Source of the DNA: Aldrovandia affinis
Taxonomy: Eukaryota; Chordata; Actinopteri; Notacanthiformes; Halosauridae
Reading direction: 5' to 3'
DNA length: 64,000 bases
Assembly: GCA_029706075.1 (NCBI GenBank)
Contig: JAINUG010000114.1
Coordinates: 558,001-622,000 of the forward strand
The position numbers and the translations under genes were made by a program. Of the stretch, positions 1-11,397 are shown piece by piece; the stretch's first letter is position 1; every line of letters begins with the position of its first letter. Below the pieces are notes generated by a model. It was not told the origin of the DNA. It made no database searches and saw only the letters and a program-made list of their open reading frames with translations.

Positions 1-610
1 GTGGCACGGGTGTTGTTCTCTCCACTGGCCTGTCCGGCGGTTGCTGGTCCGGTGGTGCCCTGCCCAGCTGCGCCTCCGGGCCCCGATCCCACCATGGTGC
101 CGGTGGTAGTGCCGCTTCCTTCTCCCTCCCCCGGGTTCCACGTCATCCGGACAGCGTGATGGCGGCACGTACCGGGAGCTGATCTGGACACCATCTCCCT
201 TCCTTCTCTGGCTATAGGACTGACGTTTCAGTACTACTTCTTTATTAAAATAAAGCGTGTAGCACAGGTGAAGTACAACACATGCATCGGAATCACACGA
301 GGGTCATTCTCAACACATACACACGCAGTGACGGTGTTGTCTTCACATGCACTCAAACACACATCATTTGTACGAGGGAAAAAAGGGGCTTTCAGGCAAA
401 CAACACCTTGGTTTTCATACTTGAACATTTATGAACATAACTAGCCGAACACTCTAAGTTTAGCTGGCCGCAAGGTGATGTGAATATGTAGACACCTAGC
501 ATGCTACACACTAACTAAATGGAGAGAAGTTAGCATTCCTTTGGCTAAGCTAGCTGTCAACCATTACAATATTGAACAGACATTGTGGTGAAATGGTACA
601 CGTATGGGGA
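1..610. other. Unassigned left flank
   Basis: The first 200 bases are GC-rich and the rest is AT-richer. I see no convincing coding frame, RNA gene or transposon end. The short open frames here lack recognisable domains. It could be the edge of a repeat that continues to the left. Confidence 0.4.
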
Positions 611-720
611 TGTGTCTCGTGTTCGTGTTCCCCATAATTAAGTGTTTTAGTTTATTCCATGTTTTCCTGGTTGTCCGGTCCGTGTTTTCACTTTCACTTA
701 CCTGGTTCCAGTCTTGTCAT

Positions 721-1004
721 TGTATTATCGTTTTCACCTGTTCCTCATGTGTCTGATTGCAGTTAGCTGCATTCGTGTTAATTCCTGATTGTTTCTTGTT
801 ATGTCTGATGTATTTAGCTGTGTGTTTTCCCATGTTCGTTACCAGATTGTCTCGTCTTTGTATGATCGTTTTCACCTGTTCCTCGTGTGTCTGATTGCAG
901 TCTCCCGTGGCAGCTGCATTCATGTTAATACCTGATTGTTTCTCGTTATGTCTAAATGTATATAAGCTGTGCGTTTTCTCATGTTTGTTGCCAGATTGTC
1001 CAGA
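721..1004 (+). repeat. About 138-bp tandem duplication inside the LTR
   Basis: The block starting at 721 (TGTATTATCG then TTTTCACCTGTTCCTC) recurs from 859 with small differences. Both copies share the GTCTGATTGCAG segment, the GTTAAT-CCTGATTGTTTC segment and the final CCAGATTGTC. The duplication lies in the presumed U3 region. Confidence 0.85.
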
Positions 1005-1070
1005 TTGTCTACACAACTTTCCAGCGTTTCTTTGTTTTACACAACTTTCCGTGTGTTTCTTCTTTGTTTG

Positions 1071-1160
1071 CTTCCGTGTGTTCGTGCTTCCGTGTGTTCG
1101 TGCTTCCGTGTGTTCGTGCTTCCGTGTGTTCGTGCTTCCGTGTGTCCGTGCTTCCGTGTT
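1071..1160 (+). repeat. 16-bp tandem repeat, about 5.6 units
   Basis: Units of CTTCCGTGTGTTCGTG follow each other head to tail. The fifth has one change (GTCCGTG) and the last is partial. This minisatellite sits in the presumed LTR and creates long overlapping frames in all three phases that are not genes. Confidence 0.95.
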
Positions 1161-1689
1161 CAGTCTAGTCTCAGTCTTATTCCCGATCCTCCTGTTCGTG
1201 CTCCTTGTGGTTCCTACCCTGCTCCTCTCTGTGTTCCCCGGACTGATTCCCTGTTATCGACCTCCGCCTGCCCATTGGCCACGTCTTGCCTGCCTCTGAC
1301 ACACCTGAAGCCTGGAACGAACTTTGCCTGTCCCCGACCACTCTTTGGATTCCTGTATTGCCCTGATTGCCCCCGTATGAACTTTGCCTGTCTTTGCAAT
1401 AAAGAACATTATTGCACTCTTGGGCAAATGCCTGGTTTTCCTACTCCGTTCCTGACAGGGGTGCATGATTCTTCCCTAAACAGAAAATAACCCAATAATC
1501 AAAGTAATCTTTAATTACTTAGCTATAACCTACACATTTTATTGTTAATTTAAAAAACTGTCGAACTCTTCGCTGCTAGGTTTTGGAAAGATAAATAAGC
1601 AGTCAAAGACATGGACATCTAGTGCTAGATTGAACTTACTCCTTAGGGAGCTTTCCAATATGCAATGACTTTCACCACAAGCAAAGCAC

Positions 1690-3535
1690 AAAACTTCCTC
1701 CAAAGCTCCTCCATTTGAGCTCTCTCCTGGCTATCAAATCTGAATTTATTCTCATAGGTGATTTGAACTGGAATATGTTCAACCCACCTGATAAAGTCTT
1801 GCTCCAATTTGACTCAATTCCATTTGACTTCATCCCCACCATTGAAGATGCCTGGTCTATGTTAATAAGAATGCTCCCTTAAAGAAAATGAGGATTAAAA
1901 TCCTCTCCAATCCATGGTTAGACCATAGCCTGGTATATCTACTCCAGCATAAGAACTCAATTTGGCGTAAAGCCAAGCATTCCAAGTCTCAAGCAGACTG
2001 GCTGGAACACAAGCCCTCTACTCCCCAGCTACCCATGTCTCTTACCTCTAACGGTCTAGTTGTCACAGACAAGGGGAGCATGGCTGAGCTCTTTAGTCAG
2101 CATTTTATTAAATCTGACTTGCTTTTTGACAAAGCCATGCCTACCTGCCCATCTGATGTAACATCTCCTAGCCCAAAGGAGCACACATCTTCCAACCTGT
2201 CTAATGACACTCGTCCTATCCTACCTGCCCATAGCTTCTCCCTGCAGCCTGTCACTGAGTCTCAGGTTCTGGAAGAGCTCATCAGTGTGAACCCCAGAAA
2301 ACCAGCTGGGTCAGATGGTCTTGACCCATTCTTCCTCAAGTTTGCAGCCCCCATCATTGCAGCTGGATTCTGTCTGGAGCTCTCTTCAGGAAAGTTTTCA
2401 GAACATTCAACATGCCTTCTGGCTGCTCTAACCTCCCAAGACCCGGGAATCCATTTTTGTGCACTGTAGTGCACATTATGTTTTTGCTAAGTCCTCCCAT
2501 ACTACAGATGTCACTCTATTGAGTCCTGATGTTCCTTAGAGAGGACAACTGTAGCTTTAAGATGATATCACATGTGGGGGGGTGTTGCCTTGCCAACTTT
2601 GTACTTATGTTATCATATCATAATCATATCATAATTTCAATTTTTTTAGTAGACAGCTCTATGACAGAGGCACAATCGACATTAATGAAGTGCTGTTGTA
2701 CACTACAGTGCACATGTTGTAAAATGTTAATCAAGTTACGTTAAAAAAAAAAAAAACTTTGCAATGTGTTTTTTACCACCCCAACACTTAATTTCTTTTA
2801 AAACCTTGTCCTGAATAACTCATGTGGTCATAACTCATAAGTCATGTGGTTTGTTAGGAAGAACGCTACTATATCCTCTGGCGCCATAACTACCTGCGAT
2901 AGCTCAACACTCGAAACACTCACATCCTACAAATATTTAGGAATATAGCTAGACAGCAGCTTATCATTCTCATTATACCTAACCAAATTACAGGCAAAAG
3001 TTAAAACCAGACTTAGCTTTTTATTCCGTAACCGATCCTCTTTTACTTCTTCCCATGCTTGATGATGGAGATGTCCTGTACGGAGGTGCATGTAGGGGTG
3101 CCCTTGAGTGGCTAGATGTTCTGTACCACTCTGCCATCAGATTCGCCACTACAATTACAAAACCCATTACTGTAACCTGTACTCCTCCATAAATTGGCCA
3201 TCGTTGCACATCAGACGAAAGGTTCACTGACTCACATTCATTTACAAAACCCTCCTTGGTCTGACCACACATCTGCAAAACCTCTTACTATACTCCTCCT
3301 CTACATATAATAGCTACCCAATCTTCTAACCACATTCTCTTAAATGTTCCTAAAACTAAGTGAGCGACCTCACTTGGTCGCTCTGCATTCAGATTTGCTG
3401 CACCCAATAATTGGAATGAGTTACAATGAGTTATCTCTAAAACTGGACAACCTTATCTCTCTTTCAAGCAGCTTCTTGAACAGCTTTCAAGGACTCTATC
3501 ATGGACATTCTCACAAAACATCTTTGCTCCCTCTG
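1690..3535 (+). pseudogene. Decayed L2/CR1-type LINE polyprotein
   Basis: Around 1740-1870 one frame reads like the end of an APE endonuclease (LIGDLNWN motif, corresponding to the usual GDFN). From 1888 to about 2440 the frame contains the linker and start of the reverse transcriptase, with a PAGSDGLDPFFLK motif typical of the region before the RT fingers. The palm with its YADD box is missing. From about 2880 to 3530 the C-terminal part is recognisable through SYKYLGI, a DYGDVLYGGA segment and an AAPNNWNELQ-like end, in several frames with stops. A 257-bp inverted-repeat insert (2458-2714) sits at the break. The copy is dead. Exact clade is not certain. Confidence 0.7.
2458..2714. mobile_element. 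Small MITE candidate
   Basis: A 17-bp terminal inverted repeat, TGTGCACTGTAGTGCAC at the left and its complement with one mismatch at the right (2698-2714), bounds a 257-bp non-coding segment. It lies exactly where the LINE reading frame is lost. No clear target duplication was found, so the superfamily is open. Confidence 0.5.
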
Positions 3536-3660
3536 CTCATTTCCATCTCTAAGATTAACAGTAGAATAATGCTAGCAGTCTTTAAAGGCAATCCAAAGAC
3601 ATACGTCGTCTCCTGCTATTCTCCAACTAACGTCAGTGACGAATCATCTATTACCAATTT
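3536..3660 (+). pseudogene. LINE-A, segment 1 (APE endonuclease fragment)
   Basis: One frame reads SKINSRIMLAVFKGNP and then CYSPTN, the central strands of an APE-type endonuclease of a non-LTR retrotransposon. The frame stops at the L1 insertion; the last 15 bases (3646-3660) are the L1 target site. The rest of this domain resumes at 11413 on the far side of the L1, so the two pieces were once continuous. The 5' part of LINE-A is missing, and the copy abuts the end of the older L2-type LINE. Its closest relatives by motif are RTE-like APE LINEs, but the clade is not established here. Confidence 0.75.
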
Positions 3661-3812
3661 GGGACTTCCGGTTATGGAGGCATAGGGAATAGATGTGTGG
3701 CACCAACCTCGGCTGCGTAGATCGCTAAAATTAGCCTTCTCTCGATCCTTAACTGATATAATTTGACACCACCCCCTTGCTTTTTATAAGTGAAAACACT
3801 GGCAACTGAATT

Positions 3813-4458
3813 ATGTCGAGGAAGAGGATTGAAGGTACATCAAAAGAAGATAAAAATAGGCAAGCACCCTCGCCGAATGCTAGCAACAATGGCGACAAGC
3901 CGCCTGACAGACCCCCACAATGGTTCATATCTGAGATGGAGAAAGGAGTACAGAGGACAAGGGAACAGAGCCCGTAGACAAAATCTGAGACTGGTGGGCT
4001 TTCCGGAAGGAGTGGAGGGGAAGAACGCAGTGGCATTCATACAGGAATGGCTACCGAAGATACTTGGTCTCAAAGGGGAAACTTTTGAAGTGGAACGTGC
4101 ACACAGATCGCTACAACAACGTCCAGCAGATGGTGCCAGACCCCGTGCCATTGTGATTCAGCTCCTTCGTTTCTCTGATACAGTCAAGATCATCAACGCA
4201 GCTCGGAACAAAGGTTCACTGCAATTTGGCAATTCGACTGTCATGATTTTCAGAGATATGTCTACAGCCCTGTACCAAAAGAGGAAAGCCTTTGTTCCAC
4301 TGAAAAGGAAGCTCAAGGAAAAGAACGTCACTTTCAGACTGCTACATCTGACCACCTTTACTATGGATCTAGAGGGAGGAAAGCGTACCTTCACAACGCT
4401 GCAAGCTGCTGAAAACTACCTGAAAAAATATCACCCAGACCTACTGCCTCGGGCCTAA
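3813..4458 (+). pseudogene. L1 ORF1 protein (RNA-binding chaperone), broken
   Basis: L1 ORF1p normally binds the L1 RNA as a trimer, with a coiled coil, an RRM and a C-terminal domain. The likely start ATG is at 3813 (MSRKRIEG), and this frame ends at about 3977. The conserved part then continues in another phase with RQNLRLVGFPEGVEG, the start of the RRM, and ERAHRS, followed by the C-terminal domain with RKAFVPLKRKLKEKN and ending YHPDLLPRA. The coiled coil normally found between the N-terminal part and the RRM is almost entirely missing, so there is an internal deletion as well as a frameshift. It cannot make a normal trimer. Confidence 0.85.
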
Positions 4459-4469
4459 CCAACTAGCCC

Positions 4470-5876
4470 ACACCTGGGCTATTCCAGCTGTTTGAGCAAT
4501 TCCAGTCTGGTTTTCGCTCTTTTCACAGTACTGAGACAGCTATGGTGAAAATCACAAATGACCTATTAATGGCAGCTGATTCTGGGCTCTTAACCATACT
4601 TGTGCTTCTCGATCTGTCTGCAACCTTTGATACCATCTCACATAACATCCTCCTAGATAGATTAGCCTCCATTGGAATCACTGGCACCCCCCATGACTGG
4701 TTTACATCATACCTCTCTGGCCGCACTCAGTTTGCCCAGCTCAAAAATCTAAGATCACAGCCCACTCCAGTCACCACCGGTGTTCCACAGGGATCTGTTT
4801 TGGGCCCCCTCCTATTCATAATCTACCTCCTACCCCTTGGCAATATTTTCAGGAAATTTGGACTTCAATTTCACTGCTACGCGGATGACACCCAGCTCTA
4901 CCTATCCACAAAGCCAAATTCTGCCCTCCCACCCACTTCCCTCTCCCAGTGTTTGCTGGAAATCGAATCCTGGTTCTCAATCAACTTCCTAAAACTTAAC
5001 AGTGATAAAACAGAGGTTCTCCTCGTTGGCACTAAATCCACCTTGGCTAAACCTCACAGCTTCTCCCTTACCATAGACAATTCCACAATTTCCCCTTCTC
5101 CTCAGGTTAAGAGTCTGGGTGTCATCCTGGACAGCACATTATCTTTTGAATCACACATCAACAATGTCACTCGGTCTGCTTACTTTCACCTACGCAACAT
5201 ACATCGTCTCCATCCATCACTTACACCTACCAGCACCGCCATTCTTGTCCACGCCCTGGTCACATCCCGTATAGACTACTGCAACGCCATCCTCTTTGGC
5301 CTTTCACACAAATGTCTCCATAAACTCCAACTGGTCCAGAACTCAGCTGCACGAATCATTACCAGAACTCCTTCCACTGACCATATCACTCCAATTCTCC
5401 AACAACTTCATTGGCTCCCCATTAAATTCCGTATTCATTTTAAAATTCTCCTTCTTACCTTTAAAGCTCTCCATAACCTAGCACCTTCATATCTCTCTGA
5501 ACTCCTTTTTACATACACTCCCTCCCGTAGTCTCAGATCCTCCTCTGCCAGACAACTTGTCACACCTTCTGCCCGCTTGATCACGATGGGATCTAGAGCC
5601 TTCAGCCGTTCTGCACCATGCCTCTGGAACTCTCTGCCACCTAACATTCGAAATATTGACACTCTCTCCACTTTCAAATCCAGTCTCAAAACACATCTCT
5701 TCACTTTGGCATATTTGGTTTGACCTGTTATATATTGTTGTTTATTTGTTACTCTGATTTTGCCTTGTTAATTTTATAATGTTTTGACATGTTGTTTTTA
5801 CTATGTTTTGTAAGGTGTCCTTGAGAGCCTTGAAAGGCGCCCATAAATAAAATGTATTATTATTATTATTATTACA
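4470..5876 (+). mobile_element. 5'-truncated L2 LINE nested in the L1
   Basis: An L2-type RT begins abruptly just after the L1 ORF1 stop and runs into a 3' UTR with the phrase GAGAGCCTTGAAAGGCGCC and a tail of ATT repeats (5862-5873), as in fish L2. Target duplication is doubtful: AACTAG before and ACACTAG after share only a core. The insertion separates ORF1 from the L1 spacer and leaves both L1 ORFs outside it. Confidence 0.9.
4479..5723 (+). pseudogene. L2 reverse transcriptase, C-terminal two thirds, frame open
   Basis: The frame is uninterrupted for about 415 codons but lacks the endonuclease and the N-terminal RT fingers because of 5' truncation. RT landmarks in order: [23 protein letters not shown] (palm A, first aspartate), [22 protein letters not shown] (catalytic aspartates), [10 protein letters not shown], and the thumb region with [12 protein letters not shown]. 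The L2 C-terminal domain follows, with [12 protein letters not shown] and WLPIKFRI, ending with [11 protein letters not shown]. The lack of stops suggests a fairly recent insertion. Without a start, promoter or EN it is not a functional gene. Confidence 0.9.
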
Positions 5877-7181
5877 CACTAGACTGAATATTACGGTCTG
5901 GTCTCATGCTCTGCTGTCGTAACATTATTTTTTTATTTTTTTTTATTCTTCTCTTTCTTCACGGGACAGAGGAAATAAAGATGGCTAGGGACGGACTTGT
6001 TGTGACTGGCTAAGGTGGACCTGCATTGACCGAGGACCCATATGTTTGCTCCGGCCTAAGTTGACTGTTCGACGTGGGATTGTTGCTTTCTGGGAACTCT
6101 GAGCATTGGTTCTCTCTCACACCGGTATGGTCGAGATGCCTGGTCGACCGCTATTTCATTTTGGGCACAAGGCGGACTAGAATTGTTTATTATTTAACCT
6201 ACATCTGGGGCCTCAAACATAAGTAACCTGATCTACCGGTGTACCTTTATTTTTTATTTATTGCTTGATTTTTGTTTTGATTTTTAGATTTTTGTTTTGA
6301 TTATCACTTTAGATAGGCATCACTTCTAATCAGCTTTTCCTGCTATTCATTGGAGCTACGCTGAAACTGTTGGCTTTGTAGAGGTGCATTTGATACTCGT
6401 AAAGCGTGCCCCACATCCACAGCGTACAATACACGAAAAAAAGAATATAGTCATAAGCAGCTAAATTTAAATAGGTGCCGAGTAAACGTGTCTGGCTGTA
6501 ATTGTTTAGGCGAGGTGAGCCTGGCAAATGCCTGATTACTGTTGTTATCATTCATATTTGTATTATTGTTAATGTTATTAGCATTGATATCTTTATTTCT
6601 ACTAGGCTATATGTTTGCACATGTTCGAGGGTGGCTGGTTAAACTACAAATAGCTGCCTAGAAGCAGAGGGGTCTATATTCATTTAACGACAAGATCCTT
6701 TGTCTGTAGCCTAGGTGTTTGATGTTCCAGATTTTTCACACCATGAGTTCAACCAGAAGAGCCTCCCCTGGTGTTATTATAGGGAATTGTTCTACATTAC
6801 AAAACGCTAAATTGGTGTTTTCATTTTAGTTGAATGTAAATTTGGGGGTAACTTGTCCAGTGGACTAGGCTAATTGAGTACTTTAGTTTTGAGGGGGATT
6901 GGTACCATTTAATAATGTAGCTAGATAGGTTATAGCTGCATTAAGGTAACGTCAATAAGACTAAGGGTTTGGCACTTCCTCAGTTGGGGAGGAAGTCGGG
7001 GAAATATGGGTTATGTAGAGTTTGTTTTTTTCTTTTCTGTTTCTTCCGTTAATTTTCTTCTTACTTTTACACTTACCTTCAGGGTGCAGGACATAGAAAT
7101 GATACGCTCAAATGGGGCAGTGACCAGGGCTAGATATCTTAAATGGTTTTATATCTTATATTACAGTACCTTACAAGGGAA
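5877..7181 (+). other. L1 spacer between ORF1 and ORF2
   Basis: About 1.3 kb of AT-rich sequence with T-runs. No coding motif was found. By position it is the non-coding inter-ORF region of the host L1, since L1 ORF2 follows directly. Confidence 0.6.
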
Positions 7182-10100
7182 ATGACAACCGTAGCTCTTA
7201 GGTACTTGACATGGAATACTAATGGCATCAACGTACTGTCAAAACGTAAAAAGGTACTTAACTTTCTGAAAAATCATAAAATAGATATAGCTCTACTACA
7301 GGAGACCCATCTAACAGACGCTGAACATGCCAAACTGGCCCGTCAATGGCATGGGCAGACCTTTTATTCTTCCTTTACATCTCAATCTAGGGTAGTTGCC
7401 ACTTTGATAGGTAAAAATGTCCCTTTACATGTGGATTATGTCGAGAAAGACAAACAGGGCAGATACTTCATACTTAAGGGTGCCACAGCAGGTGAATCAA
7501 TTACTTTAGTCAATATTTATGGTCCAAATTATGATTGCCCTCAGTTCTTCCAAAATTTGTTTTTTACACTTACATGTCCTTCTACTGAGCTTGTTATAGG
7601 TGGAGATATTAATTTAGTTCTAGATCCATTCAAAGACCGATCATCCTCTAATCCCAAAATTATAACCCAAGCAGCTAAGGCACTCAAAAAAGAAATAGTA
7701 GACTTCAAACTTGTAGATGTCTGGAGACAAACGCATAAATCACTACGTGAATACTCATTCTACTCACACAATCATAGAAGCTACTCCAGAATTGATATCT
7801 TTTTTGCCCATGCTGAGAAACTCCACCTCATATCCTCATGTGAATATCTAGCTATGACTCATTCAGACCATGCCCCTCTCTTGCTTACGATAGCTCAAAA
7901 AAGCACCACCAGTAGTACTAGACTATGGCGATTTCCCATTCACTTGCTCAATGATGCAGATTACGTCAATCTTATCAGAAGTAACATTGACAGCTTTCTT
8001 AGCATTAACAAGGGGACCGCCTCACCAACCATTGTATGGGAATCACTAAAAGCATATGTGAGAGGCGAGACTATAAGTTATGCATCATGGAAAAAAGCAG
8101 TATTTGTTAAAAACTGAAACGCTGGAAGCAGAAATTAGGACTCTTGAAAGGGAACATGTTCGGACGCAAGACGAGAGGACTTATGATGTCCTATATAATA
8201 AAAGGATTGAGTACGACATGCTAACCACCCGAGTGGTTGAAAATGCCATGGCTAGAACTAGACAACAGTATTATGAACATGGGGACAAATGTGGTAAACT
8301 ACTAGCCTGGCAGATCCGAAAAGACGATAGCTCAAGATGTATCCCCTCAGTTAAGACCAAAGATGGGGCTACTGAAGTCCATGATTCTAATCTTATCAAT
8401 GAGGCCTTTAAGGACTTTTACTTGGACTTATATTCTTCTCAGGGTGTAGATACTCATAAAATTGATAACTTCTTAGAGGGACTAATCATTCTGGGGATGA
8501 CTGTAGAGACACGTGACAATCTAGAGGCTGACATTACTAAACAGGAAGTTATAGATGCGATAGGAAGACTTTCAGGAGGAAAATCACCAGGGCTAGATGG
8601 ATTCTCTATGGACTTCTATAAAATCTTTGCGACTAGTCTGATCTCCCCACTAATGGATATGTTTGAGCATGCAATTGAGATTTATCAGTTACCTAAAACT
8701 CTAGAACAGGCTCTGATTGAAACCAGGCAAAGACCCCAAACTTTGTGGATCTTATAGGCCCATTGCCCTACTCTCATCAGAATATAAGGTGTTTACCAAA
8801 GTTATAGCTACTAGATTGGAGAGTGTGATACCTAGCCTTATAAACAGTGATCAGACCGGTTTTATTCGAAATCGTTTTTCCTCTGATAACATTCGAAGGT
8901 TCCTTAACATCATTCATTGTGCTAAAGAGATCAATAGCCCTGTAGTTGCCCTTTCATTGGATGCCGAAAAGGCGTTTGACCGCTTAGAATGGTCTTTTCT
9001 TTTTGCGGTTTTACAAAAAATTAATTTAATACGAATGATACAGATTCTCTATCTTACTCCATCAGCAGTGATTCGAACAAATGCTAATGTATCGTCTCTT
9101 TTTCCCTTGTCACGTGGTACTCGCCAAGGCTGTCCCCTGTCCCCGTTACTCTTCTCATTGGCAATTGAACCCCTTGCAATCGCTATAAGAGCACATCCGC
9201 TTATAGAGGGTGTTCTGATCAAACAGGTAAAGCATGTCATTTCGCTATATGCCGATGATATCTTGCTGTACTTGACCAATGCGACATCATCTCTCTCTGC
9301 GCTTAGCATCCTATTAGACGAATATAGCTGCATCTCTGGTTATAAAATAAATACACAGAAAAGTGTGATAATGCCTCTCAATGCAGCCGCCCGAGAACTA
9401 TCAAGGGAAAATATTCCCTTTCGTTGGGAACCTCTTAAGCTCTGTTATCTTGGCCTGCAAATACCCAACCAACTAGACACAATTTTCTCCCTTAACTATG
9501 ACCCTCTGTTTAGAAAAATGGAAATAGATTTGGAAAGGTGGAAGTCTCTACCTATATCCCTAATTGGATGAATAAATTGTATTAAAATGAATATCCTACC
9601 CAAATTTCTTTACTTATTCCAAGCGCTTCCAACACCAATCCCAAAAGTCTTCTTTAAAAATTTGGATAGTCGGATCTCTCGTTTCCTGTGGAACGGTAAA
9701 GTTTCGAGAGTCAAGCTCAAAACCCTCTGCCGTTCCACTGAGCAAGGAGGGCTAAATCTACCTGACTTTCAGCTATACTATATGGCGGCTCAATCCAGAG
9801 CTATTTGGATATGGATAAAAATTTTAGAACACCCTCCGGCATGGAAACAAATTGAACAATCTCACACATCAGAAGTGCTGTCCAGTATTCCATTTATTCC
9901 CTCCTATACCTAAATGGCATATATTATCACAGCCAGAGAAATGTGACTCAAAATCCATTGATAAAATATACTTCTAAAATATGGCATGATATTAGAGTAA
10001 AGTTTCAAAGTGTTTCAATATACAGGTCTACCCCATTCCATTTTAATCCTGTTTTACCCGGGGCATTGAGAGATGGCATAACTGGAGACTGGTATAGCAG

Positions 10101-10982
10101 AGGTATATGCACGTTCGGTCACCTGTACGAGCACGACAAAATGATGTCCTTTGAACAACTGAAATCCTCTCTGGGGCTTCCTTCGGCACACTTTTTTAAA
10201 TATCTACAAGTTAGAGATTATATCAGAGTACAGCATGGAGGGAAACTTGCCCCTTTAGAAGATAAGTAAGATAAATAGATACTATGTTGCAAGAAAAACT
10301 TAATTCCAGAGGTTTTCTGTCCTTTGCCTATAACAAACTCACAAGCCTTGCAGGTAGCGAAGTTCTTAACACAAAAGTTAAAAGGGAAATGGATGTTGAT
10401 CATGCTTTCGAGGACTTCGAGTGGAAGTCAATCTGTGATAGCTCTCAATCATTCTCCTATAACAGTCGACACAAACTCTTACAGTTTAACCTTATACACA
10501 GGGTTTACTTCACACCTCAACGCCTCCATAAAATAAGTAATAGCTACTCAAAATATTGCCCTAGATGTAAGACTGAAACAGGGTCTCTTTTACACATGTT
10601 CTGGACGTGTAGATGTTTGGAGCAATACTGGAGATCTATCTTGGATATTACTAAAACAATTGTGGGGGTGGAGATTCCTATCAACCCAAGATTGGCACTA
10701 CTGGGAGATTACTCAGTGCTACCAGTTAACTCGAGGGGCAATATTCGCTTTGACAGATTAGCCATGATTGCGGCTAATAAATGTATAGCCATTCGTTGGA
10801 AAAGTGAGGAGCCTCCTAGTGTATCTCTATGGCTTAAAGAGCTCTTGTCATACTTGCCTTCAGAAAAGATTATGTTTAATCTCAGGAAAAAACCATCTCT
10901 TTTTGATAAATGCTGGGGCGACTTTGTAACCTTTTTACAAAACGGAACTTCTTCTAATGATGATTGTCATGGTCAGACCTGA
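7182..10982 (+). pseudogene. L1 ORF2 (APE endonuclease and reverse transcriptase), frameshifted
   Basis: The start at 7182 (MTTVALRYLTWNTNGIN) matches L1 ORF2 starts. The endonuclease spans 7182-7900, with LLQETHL, IGGDINLVLD and THSDHAPLLL. The frame then changes near 8090 and near 8730. The RT shows SYRPIALLSSEYK, LSLDAEKAFDRLEW, RGTRQGCPLSPLLFSLAIEP and YADDILLYL with both catalytic aspartates. A stop occurs at 9569-9571, another at about 9911, and the phase changes again before 9943 and 10284. The C-terminal cysteine-rich segment CPRCKTETGSLLHMFWTC is visible near 10560. All L1 ORF2 domains are present, but the copy cannot encode one protein. Confidence 0.93.
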
Positions 10983-11397
10983 AGTTCTGCTGAGATCTTG
11001 GGTGCTCCCTAGGGCTGTTGGCTGTGCGTGGGATAGTCTGTTTTCTTTTTGTCTTTTTGATCTGTGTGGTCTGGGCCATTCACTGGTCCTGGTGAGTGTC
11101 TAGTGCTTTTGTTTGGATAAACCATAGATGGGCCGGGTGCACTGCAACATTACATTACATAGGAAGGTAACACTGTATATAGCGTCTGTCTTTTGTACTG
11201 TACATCATAATACTTATTATATATATGTATATATATTTTGTATTATTTATTTATTTATTATTATTATTTATTTTTATTTTTATTTTTTTGGGGGTTAATG
11301 CTTGTTGCTGTTTATATTGATTGTTTTGTATTGATTGTTATGTATTATTGGTTTTGTTGGGAAAAAACAAAACTCAATAAATATATTGTTTAAAAAA
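10983..11397 (+). other. L1 3' UTR and tail
   Basis: Non-coding, increasingly T- and A-rich, with TA and TTTA runs around 11215-11290 and an AATAAA motif close to the end before the A-run that abuts the target duplication. Confidence 0.8.

Larger units (their letters stand above)
611..1457 (+). mobile_element. Probable solo LTR, Ty3/Gypsy type
   Basis: The segment starts with TGTGTCTCG and ends with TTCCTGACA, so it has TG...CA ends. It is flanked by GGGGA on the left and GGGGT on the right, a near-perfect 5-bp target duplication. A poly(A) signal AATAAA lies near 1399 with a GT-rich stretch after it, as in an R/U5 boundary. The composition, rich in short CTGTTC/GTGTTCGTG runs, matches fish Gypsy LTRs. 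No internal gag/pol follows, so this looks like the product of LTR-LTR recombination. The ends are inferred from a single copy. Confidence 0.6.
3661..11397 (+). mobile_element. L1-clade LINE, nearly full length, inserted in LINE-A
   Basis: The insert starts at GGGACTTCCGGTTATGG, carries ORF1 and ORF2 of L1 type, and ends in CAATAAATATATTG and a short A-run. It is bounded by a 15-bp target duplication, ATCTATTACCAATTT at 3646-3660 and ATCTATTAGCAATTT at 11398-11412, with one mismatch. The order 5' UTR, ORF1, about 1.3 kb spacer, ORF2, 3' UTR and A-rich tail is standard for fish L1. ORF2 has four frame changes and at least one in-frame stop, so the copy is inactive. A truncated L2 lies between ORF1 and the spacer. 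Confidence 0.93.

Noticed and set aside
1-230. GC-rich start as a host exon or CpG-island promoter
   Set aside because: No frame shows a domain, no splice sites with matching phase were found, and the left side is missing.
1071-1160. Regular repeats resembling a CRISPR array
   Set aside because: There are no spacers, the units are contiguous 16-mers, and the setting is eukaryotic.
969-1490. Overlapping open frames of 70-173 codons in three phases
   Set aside because: They are produced by the 16-bp tandem repeat, whose length is not a multiple of three but which lacks stops. The composition is cysteine/valine low complexity.
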